64,000 bases of DNA from Marasmius tenuissimus (taxonomy: Eukaryota; Basidiomycota; Agaricomycetes; Agaricales; Marasmiaceae). Positions 48,394 to 59,111 of the stretch are shown here, one piece after another; within the stretch, counting starts at the first letter, position 1; the number at the start of each line of letters is the position of its first letter. Position numbers and translations under genes: made by a program. Below the pieces are notes generated by a model. It was not told where the DNA came from. It ran no database searches and worked only from the letters and a program-made list of their open reading frames with translations. Location: the NCBI GenBank assembly GCA_029532415.1, contig JAQOTA010000020.1, forward strand, positions 1,302,001 through 1,366,000, written 5' to 3'.

Positions 48394-48969
48394 TCAAAGC
48401 TTTGGCTCTTTGGCCTTCAGCTGCAAATCTACCCAGTCCCACTTTGACTCGACGTGAAGCTCCTTGCGTGGTTCTGTAATGACGCAGTGTTCAGTTCCTT
48501 GGAGGAATGACTGTGAGAAGATATGAAGAATCCCAGAAGTACTCACGCCAATCATGGGGATCATCGACAGTCGACGCTTGCAGAATAACGAAATCATTCC
48601 TTGGAGTTTCCGTACTGGGTCGAATGAAAAGAGTGGAACCACAGTTTGAGCAAAAATGCCGACGGAGAGTTCTTCCACTTGCGGTATCACTGTCGTTGTA
48701 GCATTTCACAAGGTCAGAGCCCTCCTTGATAGTTACGTTCTGATCAAAAGAGAAAACAGAGATCATTCATGAGTTCCAAGCGACCAATAGATCCTTGATG
48801 AAGACGAGGGTACCTTTTCCGAGAAGAACAAATTGAACAGAAAAGCAGATCCGCTGGCCTTTTTGCAGTTGGTGCAATGACAAGCAACAAAGGTGAACGG
48901 GTCCCCTTCAATTTCGAGTTTGACTCCCTTGCAGAGACAGGATCCAGCTCGTGTCGTGGTGTTTGCCAT
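48394..48969 (-). CDS. GFA/CENP-V domain zinc protein
   Basis: 142-residue single-domain protein of the family named after glutathione-dependent formaldehyde-activating enzyme and centromere protein V. Exons: 48969-48814, 48739-48547, 48473-48394. Zinc ligands are visible: the CLC pair in GSCLCKGVKLEI, the HCTNC cluster in VACHCTNCKKASGS and FCSNCGSTLF. Members bind two zincs and may act on glutathione-thiol adducts, but most fungal copies have no proven substrate. Likely cytosolic. It stands alone, minus strand, downstream of the Argonaute B 5' end. Confidence 0.92.
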
Positions 48970-49386
48970 GATGGTCGGTAAGAAAGAGGCTTTACCGGAA
49001 AGCTCACCACGAGACCCCGGTCCGCCCACGGCCACGTACTTTCCCAGGTGATTCAGCTTCAATCAATCACTTGAGGACAGCATGAAAGCCAAAAGGGTCT
49101 TCCTGTGAGTCAATGAGGAGCAAACGGCCATGTTTTGTACAGCAAAATACGCGTACTAACGTATAAATGGCTCTCATGAGTCTCCACGGTGAGAGGATAT
49201 GTCGTTATGTTCGATGAACATGACGAACACACCACATCCTCGAGGCCGCGTGTCTACATTCATTTGGGATTCTTTAGCATGTCGAATGAAGCAACAGAGA
49301 CGCTCTTTAGCGTGTCAAATGAAGCAACAGAGGTGTATTCATAGAACTCACCCTTCATCGGACGTAGTGTAATCAGACCGGGGACC

Positions 49387-49415
49387 TGACGCGACGCGAC
49401 GCGTAAGACACGCGT
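49387..49415 (+). promoter_or_regulatory. Cluster of four ACGCG elements
   Basis: TGACGCGACGCGACGCG at 49387-49403 carries three direct ACGCG units; the third continues as ACGCGT (49399-49404) and a fourth, ACGCGT, is at 49410-49415. The 17-mer is identical to one in the gene G promoter. The nearest gene is the GFA protein, whose ATG is about 420 bp away. Confidence 0.45.
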
Positions 49416-50429
49416 CTCCCCCTTTCCTGACCTGAATTTTCCGCGAGTAAGCGAAAAGGGTGCTTCGCAATTTAAATCACGGCCACAGTGCTTCCACCAG
49501 ATCTCAACTCTGGTGTGCGGCCTCAGATAGGTCGATCAGGGTTGCGTCGCAATCGGAATTGGTGCGGGGATGACACCCCAGCTTCATAAAGAGGACCTTC
49601 TGTGTCCTGTCATACGTGTTCAAGTCGGATATCCCCGCGATACATTTTGGGAACAGATCGTGCAGAATTGCCAGCCGCCTTAATGCTTGTCAGTGTGGGA
49701 GAGTTCAAAGGCTTTTCTCGATCATCACAGCGTGCAGGAGACTGACATTCCGGAAAGGCGGAGACCTTGAAAAGGCTTCAAGGCTGAAGCGAAGGCCGGT
49801 AAAGGTGGTGTGAGCGTGTTCTCCCATTTCGGACAGAAGACCAGTGACAATACAGAGAAACGAGGGTGTCCAAAGGTGTTCACGTTCAGGAACGGTTGAA
49901 TTTGGAGAAATCAGAAGAACTGATGACCCGAGTTGGGAAATGAGATCGATTAAGCAGCCCGCCCATCTTTTCTGACATGTTAAAGAGGTTTTTGAAAGGA
50001 GCTGACCAGGAAAGTGTGCGTTCCGGAGAGTGGTGAAAGGTAGTGAACTGTGACCGGGAATTCAAAGAATCGGTAGCTGATCAATCTTATCTTGTTCTAA
50101 TCTCATCTAATCTAATCCTCTCATCTGACTTATCTTATCTGATCACCGTAGACAGCGCAGATCCGCGGAAACCCTTCCTCCTTGCAGAGGCTGGTGACAA
50201 CTCCTTCATGAGTCCTCGAAGGTCCGATTTAGCATCCGTATATGGAAGGGGCGGGTGATTCTTCAACAGCTAGTAGAAATGCCAAACAGTGCTATACACA
50301 TGTTCAGAACTCCATCCTCTAACATATAGCAGAAACCACCACCCGAACCCAATCCGAAACACAACCCTTCTCCGTCAACACAGAACCAAGTATCGACGAC
50401 CAAGGTACCTCCTCTTCCACCAGCACACA

Positions 50430-50772
50430 CTCGAGAGCAAGAGGTCGCGGCTCTACGGCTTTTCCAGCGACGTTCGCCCTCCGACGTTCATTTCATGACC
50501 GCCTTGACGAGTATGACTACGACGACAATCTCGAGGATCCGCCAGAGAGCGTGTTCGAGGATCCCGTCTGCCCAAGCCCTCCTCTCAGGCAAGGGAGCAG
50601 CCGGAGGAAGGAATTCCTCTAGAACCCTGCCGTTGGCATCGTTCGTCTTGTCACAGGCATCGGCGCCGGCACCTATGAGGGGAGCGTGTACTGACACACG
50701 AGAGTGCAGTTCAGAGTGCTCAACGGTCTCCTCGTTGCTGGCGTCGTCATCCTTGTGGCGGGGTTCCTGTGA
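50430..50772 (+). pseudogene. Possible small tail-anchored protein gene, interrupted
   Basis: One plus-strand frame encodes an acidic Tyr/Asp stretch (FHDRLDEYDYDDNLEDPPES), then TAG at 50620 and TGA at 50692, then a C-terminal hydrophobic helix (VLNGLLVAGVVILVAGFL) ending at TGA 50770. An intron ending CTCTAG could skip the first stop, but only a 24-nt intron would remove the second. It is either a decayed or a badly modelled small membrane protein. Confidence 0.25.
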
Positions 50773-50968
50773 AGAGTTCGAAATCCATTAGAAGGCGAGG
50801 CAATAAGAACAGGTTAACGACACACATGTTCATCGTGAACACGACAGTGCTCAAGGACTGTCCCCCCTTCTTCTGTAACAGTTCTCTGGCATTTGTTAGG
50901 AGTGTTGTCTTCAGTGGTATCGGTGGGTCTGCGTTCTACACTCACGCGGGCAACATCCAGGCGGTCAT

Positions 50969-53157
50969 TCAAAAATAGCTCCGTGACGAACTTGTACTAC
51001 GCCACCCACCAGCGTCATTATGCCAAGTCGAGATCAAGGCACTGGGACCTTCGTGTGGTTGGTTGATTGGGGACCGTTCCAGGTCAACGCCTATATCGGT
51101 ACTTGAGTCACGATCAGTGGAGCAACCGGGATCAACACGGGGTCCAAAGCTTTGGTCTGCTATCCGAGTCAGAGCGTGAATAGACGGCGGAGAAGCGAAC
51201 ACACCCCCAGTTTCGTGTACTACCTCAAATCGATCTGAGTCGCGTACAGGGTGGAAGACATAGTCATCGTAATCGAGATGTCGAGCGAAGTCGGTGGTGG
51301 CTGGATCGAAGCCTCGGAGAGTTTGATATTGGTGAATCAATCTGTAACTATTGGTGGACCAAGTGTATGAGGAAAAATCGCCAAAACCGAAGTCGAGCTC
51401 AGTGGGAAGGCCGAGGTTGCGGCAGACCTCGGGTGAGAGAGGCGGCTGACCGATTTCTTGGAAAGACCAGTGATGAAGGGCAGAGGTGTCGGCTTCAGGC
51501 AGGATGGGAGGAAGGGGACGAACGAAAAGGTAGACTGGTTGCTGGAGTGGAGATTCGCGTTTAATTACACCATCCGCCCACGCATCAGGCACAGCCAGCT
51601 CTTGGAATCGTCAGAAGGTGGACAGAGAAACAAGAATCGACGTACCGAAGGCACTGAGATCTGCTTCCAACGATATTCCACATGAATAGAATAAACTCAA
51701 CGCCTGTGACACCCAGGCCTGCTCCATGTCGTAGTTTGAGGACAACGAGAAATACCTTCTGGTGTCTTCATTGAGCCGAAATCTACCCCTGAAGTTAAGC
51801 AGCTGAAGCGGCATATAGTTCGCCATGAACTCACCTCGTCCATCCGTTTCCCATTAACTTCCGCTCTACAAGATTCTTTGTTTCGCTCTTCCAGACTTGA
51901 TTCGCAGTAGCGATGGAGGCGTTGTCTAGAGTACGAAAGATAATCGTCTGATGTGCCAATTCAGGCATGACTTTGGTATGATTTCCAACTGAAGGAATCC
52001 CTTGTACGAATCTGCGATCTATGTTCTTCATCCTGAAACCCGCCAGGTAACGCACCAAGACGTCTTCCTTGAGAAGGTCTGTGCTGGTGACTGGGTCCTC
52101 CTTGAGAAGGCTTGTACTGGTAACTGGGTCCTCTACTTCAAAGTTCCACACAGGGAGACGTATATGGGGCCCCTTTGGACCGCGACGAATTTGTCCCCTC
52201 GAGGTATCCACCCACAATTCCGCAGTCGCACAACTCCATCTCACCTACAACAGATTCATTGCTTTGCGCAAAATCCAGTACTTCACCACTTACCTGTAGA
52301 TTAGAGAGATAGAGTTGGCCTAAGGATCCGAGATCCCTGGCGAAGATCACGGCGGGTACAAGTTCTGAAGTAGGCTTAGGATCAGCTACCGTATGCTGGC
52401 GGGTGCAAGACTACGTACCGCCTAAGAGGATCAGTTGCGGGATTCTAGATCGGTTGAGCGCAAGAAGGTGGGCGTTACTCGCGCATCTACGAGGTTTCAA
52501 ATTTTCAGATTCAACTTCTCGACGGGACCATGCGATATAAAACCCACAAGTATTCCGAATGGCGCCGAAAACTATTCTTCCACTCCTGTGCCATTAGTTC
52601 AGTGTCAGTCGTCTGAAAGAACCCGGAATGCGCGAATAGGTACCCCCGGAGCGTCCTGGCCTTGGTAGGACACGATAGTGACTATCGTTCCTTTCTCGTC
52701 CCCAGATAAGACTTCCCCAAGGAAGATCCTTTGTTCGCAATCGAGTGGAACGAGCCGTCTTAACGTAGAGTCGTATGCGTTCAGTCTTTCGCGGTGGACC
52801 AATTGGAGCAAACGAATATCACTACGCTTGTATTCGCCGTACTGGAATGTGCAACAAGAGTGATGAGTGTGCAGCACGACCAAAGACCATAATTCCACTG
52901 CTCACTTGCCCATATTCCGCCTCCTCTTCCTCACTCCCCCGAATGTGCCATTGTATTGGTCGCGCCTGCTGGATTACCCTATTGTCATTCTTAACGATGA
53001 AGCTCCCGGAACCACTATTGACGTTGTAGTCTCTCCCTACACACACCACTCGAAGCTCGGAGCTACCGGAGCTTGGCTGATTATGATCTGCTGAACAGGA
53101 TAGTAAAGTTGAATGAGACATGTCGCGGTGGGCTTGCAGTGATGTATGCGTGCTCAT
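50969..53157 (-). CDS. Lineage-restricted protein of unknown function (603 aa)
   Basis: No named domain. Exons: 53157-52906, 52841-52644, 52585-52548, 52486-52419, 52364-52294, 52244-51835, 51788-51646, 51600-50969. Recognisable blocks: NAHLLALNRSRIPQLILLGE, FARDLGSLGQLYLSNLQ, ELWVDTSRGQIRRGPKGP, and in the C-terminal half YLFVRPLPPILP, LHHWSFQEIGQPPLSPEVC, LGLPTELDF and HQYQTLRGFDPATTDFARHL. From memory this order (nuclear-like N part, W(V/M)DTSRG block, then a Pro/Trp-rich region with GFDP..DFARHL) matches a large family seen in agaric genomes and annotated only as hypothetical. A 33-bp tandem repeat inserts two copies of EDPVTSTxLLK. An in-frame Met at 53121 is an alternative start. No signal peptide or membrane helix. 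Confidence 0.8.
52066..52131 (-). repeat. 33-bp tandem repeat inside the 603-aa gene
   Basis: Two imperfect units (52066-52098 and 52099-52131) encode EDPVTSTDLLK and EDPVTSTSLLK on the minus strand. The period is a multiple of three, so copy-number change would keep the frame. Confidence 0.75.
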
Positions 53158-53735
53158 AAGGCCCTACTCTGCCGTGCACTGCAAAGTGACATGTTACCAA
53201 TGATTGGACCTAAAAGTGACAGGCTGTAGAACACGAGTTCGCCCTAGCTATTCACCAGGAGTGAGTATAGCGATAGAACTGTCTATGAGCATCTGAACCA
53301 CATTAGAACACGCACCTGCCACAAATTCTCTTGTCGATGAATATGGAGGTGCTACGTTCTCTACGCTCATGCATTCGTTGTCGAGTTTCGTCGAGTCATT
53401 GTTGCATCGCTTCACCGATGAATGAAAATGAAGAATGAAATTCGTGGAATGAGTCAAGGCAAGGTAATGAACTTGGCGATAACAGGTTCTGTCATTGCAG
53501 AGAGGGCGGGGTGCTGACGGGGGCCTGCCTCGGAGGTGATGATCTATTAAATCTTATCTTATCAGATTCTCACAACTATTTGACAACTCGGGCCTGCAAA
53601 AATTTTGCCGAGCTCAGAGTCATTTTCTCTCCAGTTCCACGACTTCCACGCGCCGTGTTCACAGCAATACCGCATATTTCTCTTCAAAAGAGCCAGCAGC
53701 GTCTTAACTTTCTTCACTCCACCACATCGTAAACC
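53158..53735. other. Divergent promoter region
   Basis: Lies between the 603-aa gene (minus) and GGC1 (plus). No TATA box stands out. CT-rich sequence precedes the GGC1 start. Confidence 0.45.
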
Positions 53736-54987
53736 ATGTCTCCGCCAGTTGGAAAGGGAAAGGATTCCGGAACTGCTCGTGTTCTCGGTTCGGGAACGTC
53801 TGGTATGTGTTCTCTTCCATATGGCTCGGGAGTACGCGCTAATGAACTCTAGGTATCGCCGAACTACTTGTTTTCCACCCTGTGGACACCGTCGCGAAAC
53901 GGTTGATGAGTAACAAGGCCAAGGTACGCCAGAACGGAACTCAGAATGAGAAAAGAGCTCAATGTTGTACAGGTCTCTGTATCAACGCTCTCGAGCATCA
54001 TTTTCCGGGAACATGCGGCCGCGTCTGCTGGCAAGAAGTTCTTTTCGCTGTTTCCCGGTCTCGGGTATGCAGCAGGCTACAAGGTCGCTCAACGGGTGTA
54101 CAAGTTCGGAGGTCAACCGTGGTTCAATGACCTTATCAACCAACACTACAAGAACAACTTCACGAACGCCTTCGGAGAGAGAAAAGGGAAGCTCATGATG
54201 CAAGCAACTGCTGGAAGGTACGTTGCTATCCACATCGTGTGCCGCATGTGTGTTGAATTACTGTTTGTTTTCATTTCATAGCTTGACGGGTATCGGCGAA
54301 GTTGTGAGTGAATTTTGCTGTTGCGTATCGCATAGAACAGCGCGGTTTACTGAGCTGTTTTCTTCGTGTAGGTTCTGTTACCGCTTGATGTTCTTAAGAT
54401 TAAGCGGCAAGTGAACCCGGAAGCCTTCCGAGGTCGTGGAATCTTCCGGATCGTCGCTGAAGAGGGTACATCTCTCTACCGTGGATGGGGATGGACTATG
54501 GCACGGAATGCACCTGGTAGTTTCGCAGTACGTTCAAGTCTTTTCGAAGTAATCCCCCACTCACCCGCTGACACCCTATTCATCTCGACAGCTTTTCGGT
54601 GCTTCTGCCTTCACAAAGGACTACGTCCTCGGAGTGAGCGACTACTCGAAAGCCACATGGACGCAAAACTTTATTGCCTCCGTCGCCGGTGCCGTAGCAT
54701 CCATCACCGTCGCCGCACCGCTGGACACCATCAAGACCAGAATTCAAAACGCCAACTTTGAGTCCAAGGTATCCGGTATGACCGTCATCAAGGATTTGCT
54801 CAAGCACGAGGGACCAACGGCGTTGTTCAAGGGCTTAACACCGAAGGTATGTCATGTGAGATTTATTTCAAGCGAACGATCGATCCTCACCTGCTGCGCG
54901 TTATAGATCATCGTCGTTGGACCTAAGCTCGTCTTCAGTTATACCCTCGCACAGTCCTTGATCCCTCTCTTCGGCAAATACGTATAA
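53736..54987 (+). CDS. GGC1: Mitochondrial GTP/GDP carrier (SLC25 family)
   Basis: Exchanges cytosolic GDP for mitochondrial GTP (or the reverse) across the inner membrane; in yeast its loss disturbs mitochondrial iron handling. 298 aa. Exons: 53736-53802, 53853-53923, 53973-54217, 54282-54303, 54372-54527, 54592-54846, 54907-54987. Carrier signatures are complete in the three repeats: FHPVDTVAKRLMSN, LLPLDVLKIKRQVNPE and AAPLDTIKTRIQNANF. Diagnostic GGC1 segments are KKFFSLFPGLGYAAGYKVAQ, RVYKFGGQPWFNDLINQHYK and YRGWGWTMARNAPGSFALFG. Length is close to the yeast protein (300 aa). It is the best-conserved gene in the window. Confidence 0.96.
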
Positions 54988-55234
54988 ACGTATTGCCTCA
55001 CTATTTCCTGAAAAGTACATTTGCACCATACGATCTTACTCTGACCTATTTACGACCCTCGCTGCTCTTCATAGAAACTACATTATCTCTGAGCTACATA
55101 CTCATATACCATTACATTCTTAACATCGGGCTCCCTGTCGCGGTTCACAATCTTATTAGATGACCGCTGTTGTATCAGTAAAGCACCTCAATCCCTACTC
55201 AGTCTCGCTCCCGGTACGAATTGAATCTCCTTGT

Positions 55235-56537
55235 TCAGATGCTCCGGTCCAGGAGATACTCGTAGTCCAGGAGGACAAGCTCAGCACGTCGTTTCATCTC
55301 CTGAGCCGTCTCCTCATCCCACTGTTCTGCCCACTTCTTGACCTCGTCCTCAAGAACAGGCGGTTTAGCAGTCTCCTATACGAAGGGAGTCAGCGAAGTC
55401 CAAACATCCCGGCAAACAACAGAAACTACTCACATCTCCCTGAATAACCCCCGTCGAAGCACAAAGCGTTCGAATGAACAACGCTTTGACCGGCGTATCA
55501 AGTTCCTGACTCTCCCAAGTATACTTCACCCCCGCCGAATCCAACCCGACAATGCTGCACAGTTTCTCCATCTGACCTTGCGGATCGTTGATGAGTTTGT
55601 CTCCATCGATGACGATAGGGAGCCTTGCGTCCTTTTCCCTAAACCACGCGTTGTAGCAGTCATACATCTGTCTCTGCCATTTATAACTGCTGTCAATTGG
55701 GAAATCGGGGTCGAAGGGGTTTGCTCCGATCTGCCCGAAAGCGCTTAACAAAGATGGGAGCATTCGAGCGGGATGGCGGATCAATAGGATAGGGGTGAAG
55801 GTGACGAAGAGACGGTCGGGGAGGAGCGTTGGGTTCGGGATTCGAAGAGAAGGTTCGGATGCGGCTTCCCTTTCCGACTCTGGTAGATCCAAGCGTTTGT
55901 CTACGATGACCGGTCGAGCGCGGGTTTTGCGGTCGATGTCGATGTGGGGTTTGAAGCTTTCAGAGTCCATCATGTGGTATGAGTGTTCCTTAAGGACTGG
56001 GATTTTTCCCTGTTCAGCGGGTGAGCCTGAGGAGCGAGGGATCTGGAAGATGAACGGGAATCGTTACCTGGGCCTCGACCTCTGCGATGGCACGCTCCAA
56101 TTCGTCGATGGAGTATTGAAAAGTGACATCTAGAACATGCGGTGCGAGAGATGAGCTTATGAGACGGAGAAAGAGATTCCTCACTCACCCTTGAACACCT
56201 CATCGGTATTGAAGTCCTTGTAGAATTTGTCCAGTTGAGGTGTACCTCTGGTAATCATCTTCTCTGGTCCGAAACGGAAGGCATTCTACAGATCGAAGAC
56301 CTTGATATCAGTGGACTGCTCGCCTGTGAAGGGCCACAAAGGAGTCTCTCTCTCACTATAAATGGATACTGTCGGTGCAATGTGAGACGATTTCGGACGA
56401 AAGAGTCAAGTGGGTGTACTCACTGTCTTGACTGCAACAGACGGGTGCGTCTCTATGATGCGTGTCAGGAGGTTGGACGCAGTTCGTGGGTGGGTAAACA
56501 AGAAGATACGAGTTCGAGATTGGTCTTGTGAGTCCAT
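55235..56537 (-). CDS. Sulfotransferase-like P-loop protein
   Basis: 329-residue protein of the fungal sulfotransferase-like/P-loop NTPase fold family. Exons: 56537-56424, 56285-56189, 56129-56068, 56009-55434, 55375-55235. The N terminus has the degenerate phosphosulfate-binding loop (RIFLFTHPRTASNLLTRII), and the second cofactor element appears as ILLIRHPARMLPSLLSAF. The rest includes WQRQMYDCYNAWFREKDARL and PIVIDGDKLINDPQGQMEKL, typical of the family. It probably uses 3'-phosphoadenylyl sulfate, but the substrate is unknown and activity is not assured. It sits between GGC1 (convergent, 247 bp) and the P450; involvement with the latter is possible but unsupported. Confidence 0.88.
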
Positions 56538-57194
56538 AGTGGGCAAGCTGCAAGGACAAATCGGAGAAGGAGTTCTTTTATACGTCCGGCTCTGGGATCT
56601 GGAAAACCGGTGTCATAACCACCTTCATCCGAGTCGGTTTCAGGATGGAAGCTGGGCCACGACTTGTCGATGCACGCCTGAGCCCAGTTAGCCAGAGCTG
56701 AATGAGACTGTATGGTGCCTGTCAGTGAAAAAGCGGCTAGTATCGCCATACAGAAGGGCCATTGCGAAACTGAGTCTTCAGATTATAGAGACGACAAGAG
56801 CGCAAGGCTGATTCAGGGACTTTCGGGTTCGACGGAAGACTTTTGAAGGGCGAGTTGGTGCAAGTTTCATAACAGGCATGATACCCCGAGTTTCAACTTG
56901 TAGAAGGCCAGGGTCGAAGTCGGGGAGTGTGAAAAGTGCGGTACGAAGTAAAGCGGTTGCCAGTTAGTACTCACTGTAGGGCCGGTAAACATGTTTGATG
57001 ACATCGCTGATCAAAACTCCCTCTGCTTGAACACTTCACACAGGAAAGATATCCCAGATGAACGCCAGAATCTATTGAGTTCATCACTATTACACGATTG
57101 TGCAGAAACCTGCCTATAATACCAGTCTAAAATTTAAGAGATGTTTCGAAGCCGCCACAGTGAACTCAGTATTATTTGGGGAGGGCTCCCGGCT
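56538..57194. other. Intergenic
   Basis: 5' flank of the sulfotransferase-like gene and 3' flank of the P450. No feature recognised. Confidence 0.45.
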
Positions 57195-59111
57195 CTAAGC
57201 CTTAGCCAAGATCTCCTGGACCTTGTTGTCACGAGGGATCATCTTGATGCGGAAGGGGACTGGGGAACGACCAGAGAGACCGTCGTACTCCCTCAAGTCG
57301 ATGGGCTCGCTCGGGATCGACTCGAGGTTGAAGGCCCAGATCATTCTGGCAACGACCAAGAAGATCTCACGTTCAGCGACCCACATACCGGGGCAGATAC
57401 GACGACTGCAGAATCATGAACAATTAGCACACAGGCATGTCACGACGAATTACCAGAGACACTTACCCAACACCAAACATCCAGTGGTCACGCGCGTACG
57501 GGTCAGCAAGGTTAGCAGACTCGGAGGCAAGGGTGTTGTCGTTGATGTATCGGTCGGGGTTGAACTTGTGGGGCTCGGGGTGCCTGGCGGGGTCGTGGTG
57601 CATGGTGTAAGTGTTCAAGACGACCACAGTGTCCTTAGGAATGAACTGGCCACGGTAGGTGAAGTCGGAAGAGTTGACGTGAGGGGTGCCGAGCCAGAAC
57701 GGGTTGTGGCAACGCTCGACTTCCTTGATGATGGCGTGGACGTAGGGCATGTTCTTCTCATCTTCAATGGTGGGGAGACGGTCACGGCCAACCACTCTGT
57801 CGACTTCCTCCTGGGCCTTCTTCTGAATCTCGGGGTGGGACGGGATCAAAGCGGAGAACCATTGCATGATAGACGCGGTCTGAGAGAGACGTTAGAGAGA
57901 TAGTGGGGATATCAGCAAGGACGGCTTACCGTCTCGACACCACCGATCATGAAAGCGGAAACCATGATAGCCATATCGAGGTGGTCGAGCCCTTCCTCTT
58001 CCTGAACCTCGATGAGGTACTTGACTAAGCAGTCCTGAACCTTCTCGCCGGCCTTCATGCGCTTCTCGAGGTCGAGGATCATTCCGCCGTAAGTCTCGAC
58101 GAGGGCCTTGTGGAGGGTTTCACCACGCTTGATCATGTAGTTCCAGTGGCCAATGTTCTGGAGGACAGGCACGAAGTCGGTCAAGTTAGAGACGGGGCCG
58201 GTACAGTTCATGAACTCTCGGGAGAGCTTGAGTGCTTTCTGAACCAAAGGATCGTCGATGGTCTCGGTACGTGTGCCGAAGCCGACAGTCAACATGTTGT
58301 TGAGACTGCATCGTCCAGCGTGGGGTTCTAGACGTTCAAGGTTAGGATGTGTGATCCATGGGAACTTCACCAGACACTTACGAGGGTTGATGGGGAGAGT
58401 GCCGTTACCGCTGTGTTTCAAGAGCTCCTTCATGAGGATGGTGGCCTCATAGTCAAGAACGTGGGTGTAACCATCGACAGCACGGGCAACGAGGGAAGTG
58501 GAAGCGAGACGACGGTGCTTCCTCCACCTGTCATTGTAGGGCTGAAGAGGGGTAAGGTCAACAATATTGAACGCAAAAGTAGAGACTAGTGCTTACAGTA
58601 GCGGTGATACCACGTCCAACGAAGATCTTCTTAGACTTCAAGAACATCTCCTTACGGGAAGAGAAGATAGCGCCGTTGGTGACCATGAGATCCTGAGCAT
58701 TCGGCATAAGCATCATATAATCCAATCTCAACACGGTTGCGACTCACCTTGACAATTTGAGGGTCAGAGATCATGACGAAGAGCTGGTTTCCGAGCCAGA
58801 CTGAGTACATGGGACCGTATTGCTTAGCCCACTTGTCCAAAGTGAGTTCCGGATAACGGGTAAGGAAAGGGTGGGATCCTGTGCGAATGAGTCAGATACC
58901 GAACGTAAAGAGTGCGAAAGCCGAAAGTGAAGCACTTACCAACAATGGGGAGTCCAACAGGACCAGGAGGAATTCCGTTTCCATAATTATCCGTAAGCTT
59001 CCGACCAAAGATGTATTCCTTCAGGTTTTGGAAATAGACAACGAAGGTGGCAAGAGCGGATGCGAGTACAACCGTTCTCAAAGAGAGGACGAGATCAAAG
59101 AATTCTGACAT
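57195..59111 (-). CDS. Cytochrome P450 monooxygenase
   Basis: Haem-thiolate monooxygenase, 526 aa, ER-anchored by an N-terminal helix (LRTVVLASALATFVVYF, residues ~11-27) before the proline hinge IPPGPVGLPIVG. Exons: 59111-58940, 58878-58748, 58692-58597, 58541-58382, 58327-57930, 57879-57467, 57405-57195. Helix C WRKHRR, I-helix GGVETTAS (Thr in the oxygen-activation site), ExxR (EVER in IIKEVERCHNPF), PERF-type FNPDRYI and the haem loop FGVGRRICPG with Cys461. All signatures are intact. It resembles the broad O-methylsterigmatocystin oxidoreductase-like group common in agaricomycetes; the substrate cannot be inferred. Confidence 0.95.

Larger units (their letters stand above)
48970..50968. 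other. Intergenic with one doubtful small gene
   Basis: Two kilobases between the GFA gene and the 603-aa gene. It contains the ACGCG cluster (49387-49415), a short TCTTATCT-rich stretch near 50090-50140, and the doubtful plus-strand frame at 50430-50772. Confidence 0.45.
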
